This document shows, in pieces, positions 10,844 to 22,845 of a stretch of 64,000 nucleotides of DNA (position 1 is the stretch's first letter; every line of letters starts with the position of its first letter). Below the pieces are notes generated by a model that worked only from the letters and a program-made list of their open reading frames with translations, had not been told where the DNA came from and did not search any database. The position numbers were made by a program, and so were the translations under genes. This DNA is from Clarkia xantiana subsp. parviflora (lineage: Eukaryota; Streptophyta; Magnoliopsida; Myrtales; Onagraceae), in assembly GCA_036873135.1 (NCBI GenBank), contig JAPTYO010000007.1, positions 61,986,383 to 62,050,382 of the forward strand, written 5' to 3'.

Positions 10844-11740
10844 CCCATGGTTAAAATGATCGGGAGTTGGTCGCACCACTCCCACTGGGTACAGTAGGTA
10901 GTTGAGGTAAAATTGGATTTTCATCCATCAGTTCAGTAACATGATCATCACGTCCGACTTGATTCGCACCTGCAGCAACAGTGATCTGGGTGGTTGGATT
11001 GACTCCTCCCACTGAATTTATTATGAAGACGTCCCCATCTTCATTTACCATATCGTTCTTTTATGTTGCTGCCTCAAATCTCCCACTACAAGCGAGTGGG
11101 ACCTGATCATCATCACTTTTTAGTTCAATCACGACTTGGTTTGTTTTGATATTTAAGCTATGGAAATTCGGTCTCAAGTATTGTAACGTCTCATGCTCGA
11201 CCACGTCACCAAACTTCCAAGCTATTACACACATGTATAGAGATGCTTTTCAGCATTCCATTTGGTACTATGTGTGTTCTTTTATTTGCAACAAAAAAAT
11301 GTCGCAATTCTGGTAAGATCGTCTCATTACCAATAGCTCACATGGTGTTGTGTAACCGATTTATATATTAACTAGGTTTACCACATGATTTTCAGTTAAC
11401 CATAACTTTCCTCTGAAAAGGGAGGTTATAAGTTAAACTTGTGATATCATGGTATTGACCTTGTTTATGAAATGTGTGTCGTTTTAATGCTTCGCCAATC
11501 CTTTGTCGTTTTAGGCGTATAGTTGGAGATGTCGTTTAACAGACATTCCTTTTCATTGCTCACCCATACCCCAGGGTCTTATCCACCATGGATCGTGCAT
11601 TAGGTTTTCACCTTATGCTCGTTGTGATTCTCTACGAGAATTTTGTATGGGTGTTCGTGCAAATGAAAATTTTACTTTAAGCATTAAATCAAGAACACAC
11701 TTTGTATTGAATTTTGTACTAGGAAACGATGTGTTCCATT
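10844..11740 (-). mobile_element. Left half of old copia element E0
   Basis: No intact gene. The sequence is homologous to 15284-16213 inside copia E1, including a block of CTCCCACTG and the stretch TTTATTATGAA followed by CATTTACCAT. On the minus strand this is the linker between integrase and RT (a fragment reads NEDGDVFIINSVGGVNPTT). It breaks off at 11740 exactly where the LTR of composite E starts, at ACGATGTGTTCC. The matching continuation is found at 55585. Confidence 0.7.
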
Positions 11741-12310
11741 TGTTAGATTACGGGGAGTAATCACTACGGAAACTAAAACCATGGTACATGCTAGTAATCG
11801 AAATTACACAGCGGAAGATTCACACATAACTCAACAATAGTCCTTAGTCCCAAGATCTTTGCAAGAAGGAGTTCACGATCCTCCGGTCGGCACCCGTAGG
11901 GGTTCTTGTGAAGGAAGCCCTACGTGGCAAGTGACAGATCTCTGGAGTGTTTGCTAAAATGAAACTGGCACAACCTTGGTGGTAGTGATGTGGTTCGGCC
12001 GAATATGCGGTGTCTCTGGGGAGGAGGGTTTTTCTCTCTAAAACACTCCAAGGAAGGATTAAGGATTAACCTAATAAAGCCCCTAACACCACATATATAT
12101 ATAGGAGGAGTAAAGTGGACAAAAGTCCACTTTACACACCTACATAGTTCGGCCGGCCACTATGCATAGGGAGGCCCAATTTTGGGCCTCTCGTATCAAT
12201 TGGAATTTGTGTCAGGCCCAATGTCCTAATGTGACATGTACCCAATTAACTTAGGTAACGTAAACATATAATGGGCTTCCATTTACGGCGCCCATCACCA
12301 TATGCTTATA
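11741..12310 (-). repeat. 3' LTR of copia composite E
   Basis: On the plus strand it runs from TGTTAGATTACGGGG to CATATGCTTATA, followed by GCTCCCACTCGCCGG, the reverse of a polypurine tract. It matches the LTR at 54939-55584, which has a longer TA run. Confidence 0.82.
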
Positions 12311-13428
12311 GCTCCCACTCGCCGGAATGGGAGGGTGCCAGTTAATGTACTGTCGTCCAAATCTGCATCAACATTTTACTCCATCGATCTAGTCCTTGCT
12401 TCTGAATAGGTCATACGAGGTTTGACGTACGACCGGCGGACATGACAGGCATCGTGCTACTCATATGTTAGGATTTTTGTAGCGCCCGCAGAACGTTGAT
12501 TCCATTTTCTCCAATCAACCTGTTTTAAACAACATTTATATAGTGTCACGCTGTATCCTAGGTCGACTGATAATTCGCCTTTTGCCTAGTTTCCTCATAG
12601 GAACACTTCTCCAAGGCATCCGTACAAGTAATCACAACCTTCAACTAATATCTGGTTGGTGGCAACCTTAGTGAATACAAGAGTCGGTGAATTACAAGTG
12701 AACTTCATCATCCCCATCGCTCATATCCTTAGTCAAACCCAACCGGTTTCCAAAGACGTGGTCACTAGGCCTTTTTGTTCAGCACTACGCTCGTACGCCG
12801 GGAAGCAAACATTGAGCTTGACCTTAGATATGAGTTCTGAGTTCATGAGGATAGTTCGGGTGCCTCTTCATAGGGCTCCCGGGATCAATCACACGCTCGA
12901 GGTGAAGAATTTTGCGCCCGCCAGAATCACGAGGATTCTTTCCTATCACAACCGAGCTGTGACCTAGTGGTCGAACGTGGCACGCGTAGTATGAAGGCAC
13001 GCGTCAATAGCATACCTGAACGTTTAAGTTCAAAGGAATGGGATATGTCAAATCATGCTATCATAGCCCAAAATGTGGATTAATGACGAATGAGGTTCAT
13101 CACGGCGATATGCAAAATGAAGATCATGTCGAGTTACTTCGACATTAGATAATCGTTCAGCTTAATCAGGTTTATCCCGCTGATTCTTAGCCAGCCTTGC
13201 TCAGTAGAGGCCTCCTTCCACCGCAAGACGACCGTACCTGTGTGACAAGGTAAGGCCCACATTCGACATAGTTTTGGCAGAGGATTGTGTCCTCCTACGA
13301 CTTAGTTTATAGACCAAAAATTTGATGAATTCAAACATTATGACGTCGATAGATCATAAACTAAATTGCAATTCTTTCGTTTCAAAAATGTAACTTTCAA
13401 TTATTAAAATGTTATCACAGATACATGC
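12311..13428 (-). mobile_element. Copia E1 3' untranslated region
   Basis: About 1.1 kb between the end of RNase H and the polypurine tract, matched closely by 47635-48767 in E2. On the plus strand an open frame (12656-12967) is shared in part with E2, but E2 has stops in it and no domain is recognisable, so I treat the region as non-coding. Confidence 0.6.
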
Positions 13429-14105
13429 TTAAACCCTACGCAATCCAAGCAGTTTTACATGATTTTCGAATATCTTCCTGCGTAGTGGTTTAGTTAATGG
13501 GTCCGCAATCATGTTATCAGTGGATAGGTATTCCATAGTGATTATATTGTCTTCTACCATAGATTTAGCGTAAAATTATTACGCATCAATGTGTTTTGTC
13601 CTACTATGGTACTTCGGATTTTTACTGCCGCAATGGATGCCTGACTGTTAGACAACACCTTCACAGGTTTACTCTCGACATCGCCACCAAGCAGCGCAGT
13701 AAGAAGCCTTTTCAGCTAGACCGCTTTCTGTGCGTTTTTAGAGAGAGCTACTAATTCTGATTCCATCGTGGATTGCGCGATACAGGTTTGCTTATTGCTT
13801 GTCCATGAAATGGCGGCATTAGCAAGGAGAAACTCTCCTCATGTGGTGGACTTACGATCCGGATCGCCACCATGGTCGGCGTCACTGTATTGGGTCAATT
13901 CTAACTTCCCGCCCTCATAGCACAGCGCGTAGTCGGCATTACCTTTCATATAATAAATTATTCGTTTTACAGCCTTTAAATGTTGATAGCCAGGATCTGA
14001 TTGGAAACGTGCTACTAAGCCCACGGCGTAACAGATATTCAGATGGGTGCATTGCATGGCGTACATCAAACTACCGACCATGCTTAAATAATATGCACCG
14101 TTCAT
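13429..14105 (-). pseudogene. Copia E1 RNase H region, frameshifted
   Basis: The first part (13839-14105) has YYLSMVGSLMYAMQCTH, LNICYAVGLVARF, DPGYQHLKAVKRIIYYMKG and YSDADHGGDPDRKSTT, the RT/RNase H junction of Ty1/copia. The rest of RNase H down to a LLGLRRV end followed by a stop at 13429-13431 is present in other frames with stops. The better preserved paralogue is at 48768-49241. Confidence 0.85.
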
Positions 14106-14246
14106 CTGTTAACGCTCTTCCGCGTTCTTGGGGCCGTCACATTTTGACAGTGCGCACCCAAACACCACCGGCGTATCCACGGTTTTGACATCCTGCAATC
14201 TGAACCTTTTCAATAGTTTGTTGATATATGATTCTTGAAACAGACA

Positions 14247-14700
14247 CTATTTCCGGGTAGCCCAATCCCTAGAAATTTTAATGCCCAAGAAGTACTTGGC
14301 TTCTCCTATGTCTTTCATCTCAAATACAGATGCCAACCATGACTTTGACTTGTTCATAAAACTCATGTTGTTTGCGGCAATGAGCATGTCATCCACGTAT
14401 AAGGTTAAGATGACATACTTAGACTCGGAAGTGTTATAATACACGCATGAATCCTCGTGAAGATTCACGAATCCGTTTCCTACGATTTCCTTTTGGAATA
14501 TGTGGTACCATTGCCGAGACGAGTGTTTAAGACCGTAGATGGACCTTTTGGAGTTTTCAAACTTTACGTTCTTTACCAGGAGTAATGAAACTCTCTGGTT
14601 GCTCCATGCCAATCTCTTCCTCCAGGTTTCCGTGGAGGGATGCGGTCTTAACACCCATTCGGTGCAGTTCGAAATCGAGACTTGCGACTAGAACCATAAA
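14247..14700 (-). pseudogene. Copia E1 reverse transcriptase, partial
   Basis: A 135-residue frame contains SIYGLKHSSRQWYHIF, YVILTLYVDDMLIAANNM with the YVDD active site, and FEMKDIGEAKYFLGIKISRD, the classic Ty1/copia RT order. The start is frameshifted: upstream codons of the RT (toward 14700) are in another frame. The body is good enough to place the element as Ty1/copia but is not functional. Confidence 0.88.
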
Positions 14701-16332
14701 TGACCCTTACTGTGGTTTTATGCACAGTTGGTGAGATTGTTTAGTCAAAGTGCACTCCGTGAATTTGGGTACATCCTTTCGCAACAAGTCGGGATTTGTA
14801 TCACCGAACTTTTCCAACAGTGGTGAGCCTTCTTTCAGGACTCATCGTATCCTTGTGTCCCTGTGGTTAGAATGTAAATCAACTATAGACTATAATGGCT
14901 TTCATTTAGGCGATCTCTCTCTTTTATTATTTTCCTCTATTTCTCCACTTGAGATCTTTCCAATGCTTGCCAACAGTTGTTAGAGCGAGGTTTTCACCTT
15001 GCTCGATGGGTTCGAAGCCTTTTACTCTCGTCTAGGCTTGATTAATCCCAACTAGAGTCTGATCATTTCTCCCCCTTGGAATAATGCTTCTTATCGTAGA
15101 ATCACTTCTATTGGGAACCATTCTCCCTACTCGGAGCAATGCTTCTTATCGGAGCATCATTTCCTTTTGGGAATATGAGCAGAGCTTAAATCCTGACCTA
15201 CAGCTTTTATCTTACAACCTCTCGATCTCGGGTTTCACTTCCGAGATTAATTCCTTGATCACTAGGATCTGGAACCAAGTTTGGTCGGATCACTCCCACT
15301 GGAAACAATGGGTATAACTCCCACTGGAAACAATGGGTAGTCGAGGCAGTTATGGCATTCCTAGTTCACCAATATGACCATTAGGTTCAATTTGATTCAT
15401 CTCAACAGCAACAGTGATTTCGTGTGGTAGGGTTTATTCCTCCCATTGGATTTATTATGAAAATATTCCCATTCTCATTTACCATGTCATTCCCTTGAGT
15501 TGCTGGTTCAAATCTCTCCCACTCGAATAAAGTGGGACCTGACTGTCAGTGATTCCTGCTCTGGTTTTGATCAAGACTACATTATTTGAAATTGTTCACG
15601 CATTGGAAAATTCATTATCAAGTATGTAATGTCTCATTTTCGACCACAGCACCATTTTCCCAAGTTGTAAACATGTATCTTCTTTGAGTAATTGACATAC
15701 TCTTGTCCTGAATACGTGTTTAATGGCAAATTAATGTCGCGTGGTGATATGGTTTAACTCATTATCATACTTCAGCTATTATGACGACGTGTCTCACCGA
15801 TTTAATGGAACACATATTTTACATATATGTGAATCATCTTTCATCATCCCTTAGGGAACGTTTGATAGAGTGACTCTAACATTACGTTTACAAACTGTGC
15901 TACTTGAAGTGTGTCATTTGATTTGAATGCCTAGCCTGGCTAATTGTTAAAGGCTCGCGGAAGGAAATTTGTTTAACCGACTTCATCCTTCTTCGTTTAC
16001 AAACATATCTCGAAGATATTATCCCATCTCCGAACTGAGCATTTGGGTTTTCACCTTATACACCAGTTGATACTTTTACAAGGCCGTGGTATCTTCCGAA
16101 GCCTACTACTTACCGATGTAAACGTTATCAATAAATTGTTTCTGAAGGAATACAAACGAAAATTCAGTACTTCATCATTTAAACACTTCATAATTAAACT
16201 CTTATATTGAAACGATGTGTTCCGTCTTTTGAGGTCCACACACGCGTAGCGCTATTTACCGAAGTTTTGACCCTTGGTTAAATCGTTTAATTTCTGAATT
16301 TAATTTAATTTAATCCAATCGGTTTCACACAT
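14701..16332 (-). mobile_element. Copia E1 internal DNA, integrase-RT linker, decayed
   Basis: No intact frame is found. The part 15284-16213 pairs with 10844-11740 of E0; the part from about 16190 pairs with 51060-51215 of E2. It ends at ATCGGTTTCACACAT, the target of element C. Confidence 0.6.
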
Positions 16333-17035
16333 TGATGGATATATGTCCAATTCGGGTTCGTATTTACATTCCGGACTTCGCAAACACGTCAGAACCACGA
16401 AAGGATTTCACCGCGGACACCCCGAGTCTAAAACAGTCCGGTTGCGCGCAGCACTCGGACCGGGACTTCCGGATTGCCACAAGGCAATCCAGATTGGTCC
16501 GGTTCGCCCAGAAATCTGGACCATGTCGGACATCTGACATGGTCCGGACTGTCGAATGGCATCGCACGCTTACCCATATTATTTTTACTAAGTATGAGAA
16601 GTCAGTGCGCACATAGCCAACCTCGATGTCGGTAAGCGTTTTCATTGAACCGCATAAAACCGGGTACGGTTCTCGGGTTTCCTATAAATAGGGACCTAGA
16701 CCTCCCATTTGACAACTGAACTCGAAACTCTGGCAATTTGTATTTTTGTGCTCTGACTTCTCTCTACATACTTTCTCTCTCTAGATTTTGACTTAAGCAT
16801 CGGAGAGGGCTCAACCAGTACCACCCCCCCCCCCTCTCCATGCTGGTTATTGCCCAATTTCCAGGACCCTACGTGTAGTAGACCGAGATTGGAGCCAAAG
16901 CCAAGTTCGGGGTTCGAGGATCGAGGTTCGCGAATCGTGGATCGTGACGTGCTGACAGGAGACCGTCCCTGCCTACACATCCAACCCGTTCGCGAAGAGC
17001 AACCCAAGGTGTCCCAGGTGGAACCGACCTCAACA
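16333..17035 (+). repeat. 5' LTR of element C
   Basis: TGATGGATATATGTCC to CCTCAACA, with a TATA box CCTATAAATAGGG near 16681 and the conserved AAGCATCGGAGAGGG near 16795. Confidence 0.9.
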
Positions 17036-17037
17036 CT

Positions 17038-17053
17038 TGGCGCCGTCTATGGG
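17038..17053 (+). promoter_or_regulatory. Primer binding site of element C
   Basis: TGGCGCCGTCTATGGG, two bases after the 5' LTR. Elements A and B have near-identical sites. Tat-lineage elements usually pair here with a tRNA-Arg; that assignment is from family knowledge. Confidence 0.75.
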
Positions 17054-17574
17054 AATCGAAGAAGAAGTCGTTCCATACCGCAAGCTATGACAGGCAGACG
17101 TACGAAGAAGGTGGGGGCAAGCAAGCCGAAGCCGACGAGAAGCTAACCATCACCTTCTCACATTCCAGATGCAGAATCTACTGTCTCCTCCGTGCCAACC
17201 GCAAATGTGCCTTCCGCATAGCACGGTCCCGAAGTTCAGAACAATGCACCAGTGCACGAGTTCGAGCGAAGGACGGAGATGAATGAAGAGTTCCCATACG
17301 GGATGCCAGCTGACGAGGTGCAGCAACAAGCTATGGCACGCAATCAACCTCTTCCTGATGACGTCAGTCCACCGGAAGAAAGAAGAAATCGTGTTCGTTG
17401 GAAGAAAACTGCGGCCAACCAGCAGAAGCCGACAACAAATCAGCAGGATCTTTCGCACATGCATAAAGACATGTCCGGTGCTTCCTCCATACCAACCAGA
17501 AGCGTGCCCGCCACACAGCACGGTCCCGAAGTCCAGAATGCAGGGCGCGTAACACCCCCGCCCGGGTTCAAGCC

Positions 17575-17775
17575 TAGGATGCCAAGCGCCAAGTGCCAAG
17601 TACCAGTGCCGAGTGCCAGTGCCGAGTGCCAGCGCCAAGTGCCAGCGCCGAGTGCTAGTACCGAGTGCCAGTGCCCGTGCCGAGTGTCTGTGCCGAGTGC
17701 CCGTGCCGAGTGCCCGTGTCAAGTGCCAGTGCCAAGTTTCCTTGTGCCGAGTGCCCGTGTCAAAGTGCTAGCTCC
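17575..17775 (+). repeat. Short tandem array in element C (GTGCCGAGTGCCA type)
   Basis: Degenerate units of about 6-18 bases built on AGTGCC(A/G)AG. The reverse complement of the same motif lies in G DNA at 34483-34515, which ties C to the G family. Open frames across it on both strands are repeat translations, not genes. Confidence 0.8.
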
Positions 17776-18039
17776 TCAACCCTGCAGCCTGGAAATACAA
17801 CCGACAGTCACGACAACGTGCATACACGCAACAGTCTCTCATACAGACATCTAAGTAGTGTACGCTCCATATGGAACAACTATGTACGTATAAGACTCAT
17901 TAGTCTTCGCACAACAAGTAAAAAGCATCATGCAAGGGGGCCAACCTATTCAACACATCGACCTTCATGTCGACATCGAGCTCATACTCGCAACATACAT
18001 GACAACAATGGTGAAATATTTTCTAAGTGTTTTGCCCAG

Positions 18040-18200
18040 GATGACAGTCAGCATATTGCAATCTGTCAGCATGCTACTAAGTGTCAGCATATTACTAAGT
18101 GTCGACATGCCACTAAGTGTCAACATGCTACTACGTGTCGACATACAACAAGCTGTCAGCATACTATCAAGTATCAACGTACGACAAGGTGTCGTCATGC
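18040..18200 (+). repeat. 18-base tandem array in element C
   Basis: About eight imperfect copies of a unit near AGCATGCTACTAAGTGTC. Related sequence occurs on the opposite strand in G at about 22630-22740. Confidence 0.8.
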
Positions 18201-18638
18201 ACAAAATATGGCCGAAATATTTTCTAAGTATTTCGCTTACGACATGGGACTATACGCGACAAGAAACCAACCGTCAGAAAATATTGTCTAAGTATTTCCT
18301 TGATGTCAACCAACAACAAGCAGCATGGAATCAACTATCTAAGAGCATTCTCCAAGTATATTAGCATGATGGCGGATAGCAGACATCAAGTAGCAAACAT
18401 CAACTACTACAAAATATTTTCTAAGTGTTTCTATGCCGGCGGTCGACAAGAATCATATGACGAAATCAATGATTACGCACGTTCGTCGAAAAAGTAAAGA
18501 TGGACGAATTTATGCTCCGCGCATTCGATTGACAAACAGGCCACCCCTGAGGTCAGTGTCGAACCTAAATTGGATGATTATCCTATCTTAAATAGAATCA
18601 AGCATGGGTTTTGAACTGCTACTTGACTCGGGGGCAAG

Positions 18639-19368
18639 TGATGGATATCTGTCCAATTCGGTTTCGTATTTACATTCCGGACTTCGCAAACACGTCAGAA
18701 CCACAAATGGATTTCACCGCGGACACCCCGAGTCCAAAACGGTACGGATGCGCGTAGCACCTGGACTTCCGGATTGCCACAAGGCAACCCGGAGGTCCGG
18801 ATTGCCTCGGCAGTCCGGATTAGTCCGGTTCTCCCGGCAATCCGGACCATGTCGGACATTCGACATGGTCCGGACTGTCGACTGGCACCGCGCGCCTACC
18901 CCTCTTATTTTTACTAAGTATGAGAAGTCAGTGCGCACATAGCATACCTCGATGTCGGTAAGCGTTTTCCTTTAAACCGGCATTGAACCGCATAAAACCG
19001 GGTACGGTTCTCGGGTTTCCTATAAATAGGGACCTAGACCTCCCATTTGACAGCTGAACTCGAAACTTTGACAATTTGGCTTTTTGGGCTCTGACTTCTC
19101 TCTACGTACTTTCTCTCTCTAGATTATGACTTAAGCATCGGAGAGGCCCCAACCAGCACCACCCCCCTCTCCATGCTGGTTATTGCCCATTTTGCAGGAC
19201 CCGACGTGTAGGAGACCGAGATTGGAGCAAAAGCCAAGTTCGGGTTTCGAGGATCGAGGTTCGCGGATCGTGGATCATGATGTGCTGACACGTGACCGTA
19301 CCTGCCTGCACATCCAACTCGTTCGCGAAGAGTAACCCGAGGTGTCCCAGGTGGAACCGACCTCAACA
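18639..19368 (+). repeat. 3' LTR of element C
   Basis: TGATGGATATCTGTCC to CCTCAACA, preceded by the purine-rich tract ACTCGGGGGCAAG and followed by the target duplication CACAT. Confidence 0.9.
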
Positions 19369-19373
19369 CACAT

Positions 19374-20164
19374 GATCATCATTACTAATTATTTCATTTA
19401 CTGGAGTACTAACAATTAAGAAATATTAAATCTTTCGATCTAGCTACACAATCGATGTGTATGTTCAGTTTAGTTGTCCCGACTGAGATGATGGAGTACG
19501 TGAATCGTTTCATTTTATTCGACCACATTTACCTGGCCAAGATTTCATTTCGGATCGATCCTGTTTAACTGGGTCAATTAATTTTCATAAGTAGATAGCA
19601 TTTCGAATCGAATGGCAACTACTTTATTAAATAGATCCGAATCTCGATCTGAGGATCGCATATTTGATCCATGATTGTCGCATAGATAGTCGAGAACTTT
19701 AAGCCATGTTGAACATCACATCTGAGTAAATTCACGAGTGAATCACGTCAAATGATCTGTGTTTGTATAAAGCATTTTACTGGTTCATACACATGACCTA
19801 CGAGGCGTACTTGAGACGCACTTTATCAACATGGTTTAACCCACCGGATTATCGTAAAAGACCTTTATGGTCCAGTTCTCTCTATGATATGTGGATCATG
19901 GTAGACTTCTTTCGAACCCAGTATGGTGAGCAGAAAAGGTTTCCCTTTTTACTGTTGTGGTTACTGTACTTGATTAGGCTCAAAGTCATTGAGTCCTGTC
20001 AACAACAAACAACCATATACATCTTTTCCATGTTGACCTTTCATTGCGAAGGTCTCGAGCAGCTTTTACACCAGCGTCCATGGAAAGAGAGAATACCATC
20101 ACATTCAACCGAAACGTATAGCTTTTGCATCCTTGCTTCCACCGAGGCGAATGCAAAGGGATAC
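19374..20164 (-). mobile_element. Copia E1 internal DNA between C and G
   Basis: Non-coding now. It pairs with 51225-52065 and 49490-50010 of E2 (for example CACATGACCTACGAGGCGTACTTGAGACGC cut into blocks, and the end GGATGCAAAGGGATAC). Element G starts directly after GATAC. Confidence 0.65.
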
Positions 20165-20814
20165 TGTTAAGTCTGCTTCCACCTGGGTAGCTTCGGGCTT
20201 TTTTTCCGCGAACGGGCTCTGGATGTGTGTACAGGAACGAGTATCTGTCTATATGCCGCGATCCTTGAAACACAATCCTCGAACTAGTCTTCAACTTCTC
20301 GATTTTGATCTCTCGAAATCCGGGTCCTGCACAAGGGGCAGTAACCAGCGTGGGAAAGGGGGGGAATGCTGGTTAGGCCCTCTCCGACGCTCAAGTCAAA
20401 ATCTTTAGAGAAAGAAAGCCTTTTAGAGAGAAGACAGAGCACGAAATGCTAGAATGAGGGAGTTGTTTAAAATGGGAGATCTAGGCCCCTATTTATAGGG
20501 AACCAAAGGATCGTGCCCAGTTTTGAACGGTTTGATGTCGGTATGAAGGAAAACGTATAACGTCATCAAGGTGGACTATGCGCGCACTGACTTCTCGTAC
20601 TTGGCAAAATAATCGGGATAAACACGCGGAGAACGTCGGTAATTCGGACCTGCCCGGATTGTTTAGCAATCTGAAAGTCCTCCGGTCCAGGTACTACGCG
20701 TATTCCGGACCGTTTAGGACTTGGGTGTCCGCGAAAGAGTTCTTTTACGGGTTTTGGAATATTTTGTGAGGCCCGAAATGTAAATACGAACCCGAATTGG
20801 ACATATATCTAACA
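20165..20814 (-). repeat. 3' LTR of element G
   Basis: Plus-strand TGTTAAGTCTGC to GACATATATCTAACA, the reverse complement of the C-type LTR. It is followed by CTTGCCCCCGAGTCAAG, the reverse of the same purine tract that precedes C's 3' LTR. The TATA box reads CCCTATTTATAGGG near 20488. Confidence 0.85.
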
Positions 20815-22140
20815 CTTGCCCCCGAGTCAAGTAGCGGTTCAGAAACCATGCTTGAATCTTTTTAAGATAAGCTATTCGTCCAATATAGGTTCGGTACTGA
20901 CCTCAGGGGTGGCCTGTTTGTCAATTCGAGTGTTGGGATCATAAATTTGACAAACTTCAATTTTCCGCCGTATGTACGTAATCTGTTTATGGGATTAGCA
21001 TAGCGGACAATATGCGTATAACAATATGCAATTATATTCGCAATATCATGTAATGAGTGACATACTTGTAATAATAAAGAATTATACAACGTGATAATAT
21101 CATGTTACATGATGTAAGCGTATAACACGTGTCAACATGTAGATGACAACATAGTAAATGGATGACGTAATCATGCAATATGCAAAACACTTAGAATAAT
21201 ATGAAATTGGAGAGCATGCTTGTCAACATAAAGCATGATGTAAACATAGAAAATGATGCAAGCATGTAGTATGATGTAAGCATGGAAAATGATGCAAACC
21301 TTCAATTCATACTTAGATTATAAAAATAATCACATAACAATCATGAGTTAGCATCATGTACATATAAAAATAATAACATGCGTAATGATATACGAAGCGC
21401 GTCATGCAACATTAGGGAGCATGTACGTAAAACAAGCATAGGAGAGATGTAAGTATGCTTATACATGATACTAAGGACTTGTGTGAAAATATATATTGGT
21501 TTAGTCCTTAGCACATGGTGTAGGCACTATTAATAAGAATTAGGAGAGAGAATACTCATTATCTTAAATCCTTTATAGATAAACCCCCAAGAAGCTCTCC
21601 ATTCTTGATGAAGAGGGAATCCATGGAGGTGTGAATTTGGAGTAGTCACATCATATTTGACATCGATCAAGATCGAATCCGGGAAAGGAGGAGACCAAGG
21701 CGGCGCGTGAGGAAGGAGGGACGGCGTGTGCATCGCGTCGGTGAGTCCAATTTCGTACATGGTTGGACCTTTCGTGACTTTGTTTGGCCTTGATTTAGTC
21801 TTGAAATCACCATGTACCTAGTTATCTTACCATGCATACAAGGTGTTTGATAAAATGCATTAGAATACTTATCCCAAAATCGGCCAAAAAATTTCCAAGT
21901 GCTGAAATTTTTATAAAAGTCCAAATGAATCGTTATACTTCCCTTATGCATAGTGTTCATTGCCGACATGGTGTTCCATGCCTTAGCCGTTGTTTTTGCA
22001 TGCTCGATATTGATGATCGGTAGTTGTACGTAAATGACCGTCAATGGTTGTATGTTGGTAATGATAGCCTAGGCACATAAATGTCGTCGTATGAGCTTTG
22101 TCGATAAGCGTCGTAGGAATGCTTAGGAGGTATTGTGTAG
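20815..22140 (-). mobile_element. Element G internal DNA before the array
   Basis: AT-rich, no coding frame that can be supported. It contains short direct repeats (AGCATG-GTAAACATAGAAAATGATGCA type, about 21225-21300). Confidence 0.5.
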
Positions 22141-22141
22141 A

Positions 22142-22600
22142 AGTTGATAATAGCTACTTGATGCACGCAATCCATCCTTGTCGACATGTATGTACGTACA
22201 TGGAAACACTTAGAAAATATTTTCCCCTTGTCGACATGTATGTAAGTACATGAAAACACTTAGAAAATATTCTCCCCTTGTCGACATGTATGTACGTACA
22301 TGGAAACACTTAGAAAGTATTCTTCACTTGTCGACATGCATCCTTGTCGACATGTATGTACATACATGGAAATACTTAGAAAATATTCTTCACTTGTCGA
22401 CATGCATCCTTGTCGACATGTATGTACGTACATGGAAATACTTAGAAAATATTCTTTACTTGTCGACATGCATCCTTGTCGAGATGTATGTACGTACATG
22501 GAAATACTTAGAAAATATTCTTCACTTGTCGACATGCATCCTTGTCGACATGTATGTATGTGCGCACTTGCCACCACACTTAGAATTTTTTCTCTATCCC
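22142..22600. repeat. 66-base tandem array with dyad symmetry in element G
   Basis: About six to seven units built from CTTGTCGACATG, TATGTACGTACATG and AAATACTTAGAAAATATTC. TGTCGACA and GTACGTAC are self-complementary, so each unit can fold. Because 66 is divisible by three, frames stay open across the array on both strands (22250-22630 plus, 22260-22622 minus); these are repeat translations. Confidence 0.9.
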
Positions 22601-22845
22601 TGGCTATGTACGCTGTATCCATATGCTTGATGTAAACGCAGGTTGTATGCCAACACCTTGTTGTATGCTAACACTTGGTAATATGCTGACACATAGTAGC
22701 ATGCTGTCAGCTTGAAATATGCTGACTGTCATCCTGAGCAAAACACTTAGAAAATATTTCGCCCTTGTAATCATGTATCCATGTCGACATGTATGTACAT
22801 ACATAGTGCTTGCACACTGATTGATTTGTTGCTTTTAACTTTCAG

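Larger units (their letters stand above)
16333..19368 (+). mobile_element. Element C, non-autonomous Tat-type LTR element
   Basis: A 3036-base element with LTRs at 16333-17035 and 18639-19368 and an exact 5-base target duplication CACAT (16328-16332 and 19369-19373). The empty site survives in the paralogous copia at about 51202-51225 (GTTTCGCACGTGATCATC). The primer site TGGCGCCGTCTATGGG follows the 5' LTR and TTGACTCGGGGGCAAG precedes the 3' LTR. The 1.6-kb interior has only a vestigial gag start (ATG at 17089, about 19 codons) and two tandem arrays. Its interior shares repeats with G, so it is probably an internally deleted relative of G. LTRs differ by several percent, so it is older than A and B. 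Confidence 0.92.

Noticed and set aside
12656..12967. Plus-strand open frame shared in part by copia E1 and E2 (47979-48164)
   Set aside because: The E2 copy has stops, no domain is recognisable, and shared sequence is expected because both are copies of the same 3' region.
17150..18364. Long open frames on both strands in element C
   Set aside because: They read through tandem arrays (His/Cys/Ala-rich repeats) and have no conserved domain.
22142..22600. CRISPR-like regular repeats
   Set aside because: The units are contiguous tandem repeats without unique spacers, in a plant retrotransposon.
22250..22630. 126-residue plus and 120-residue minus frames
   Set aside because: Direct translation of the 66-base array.
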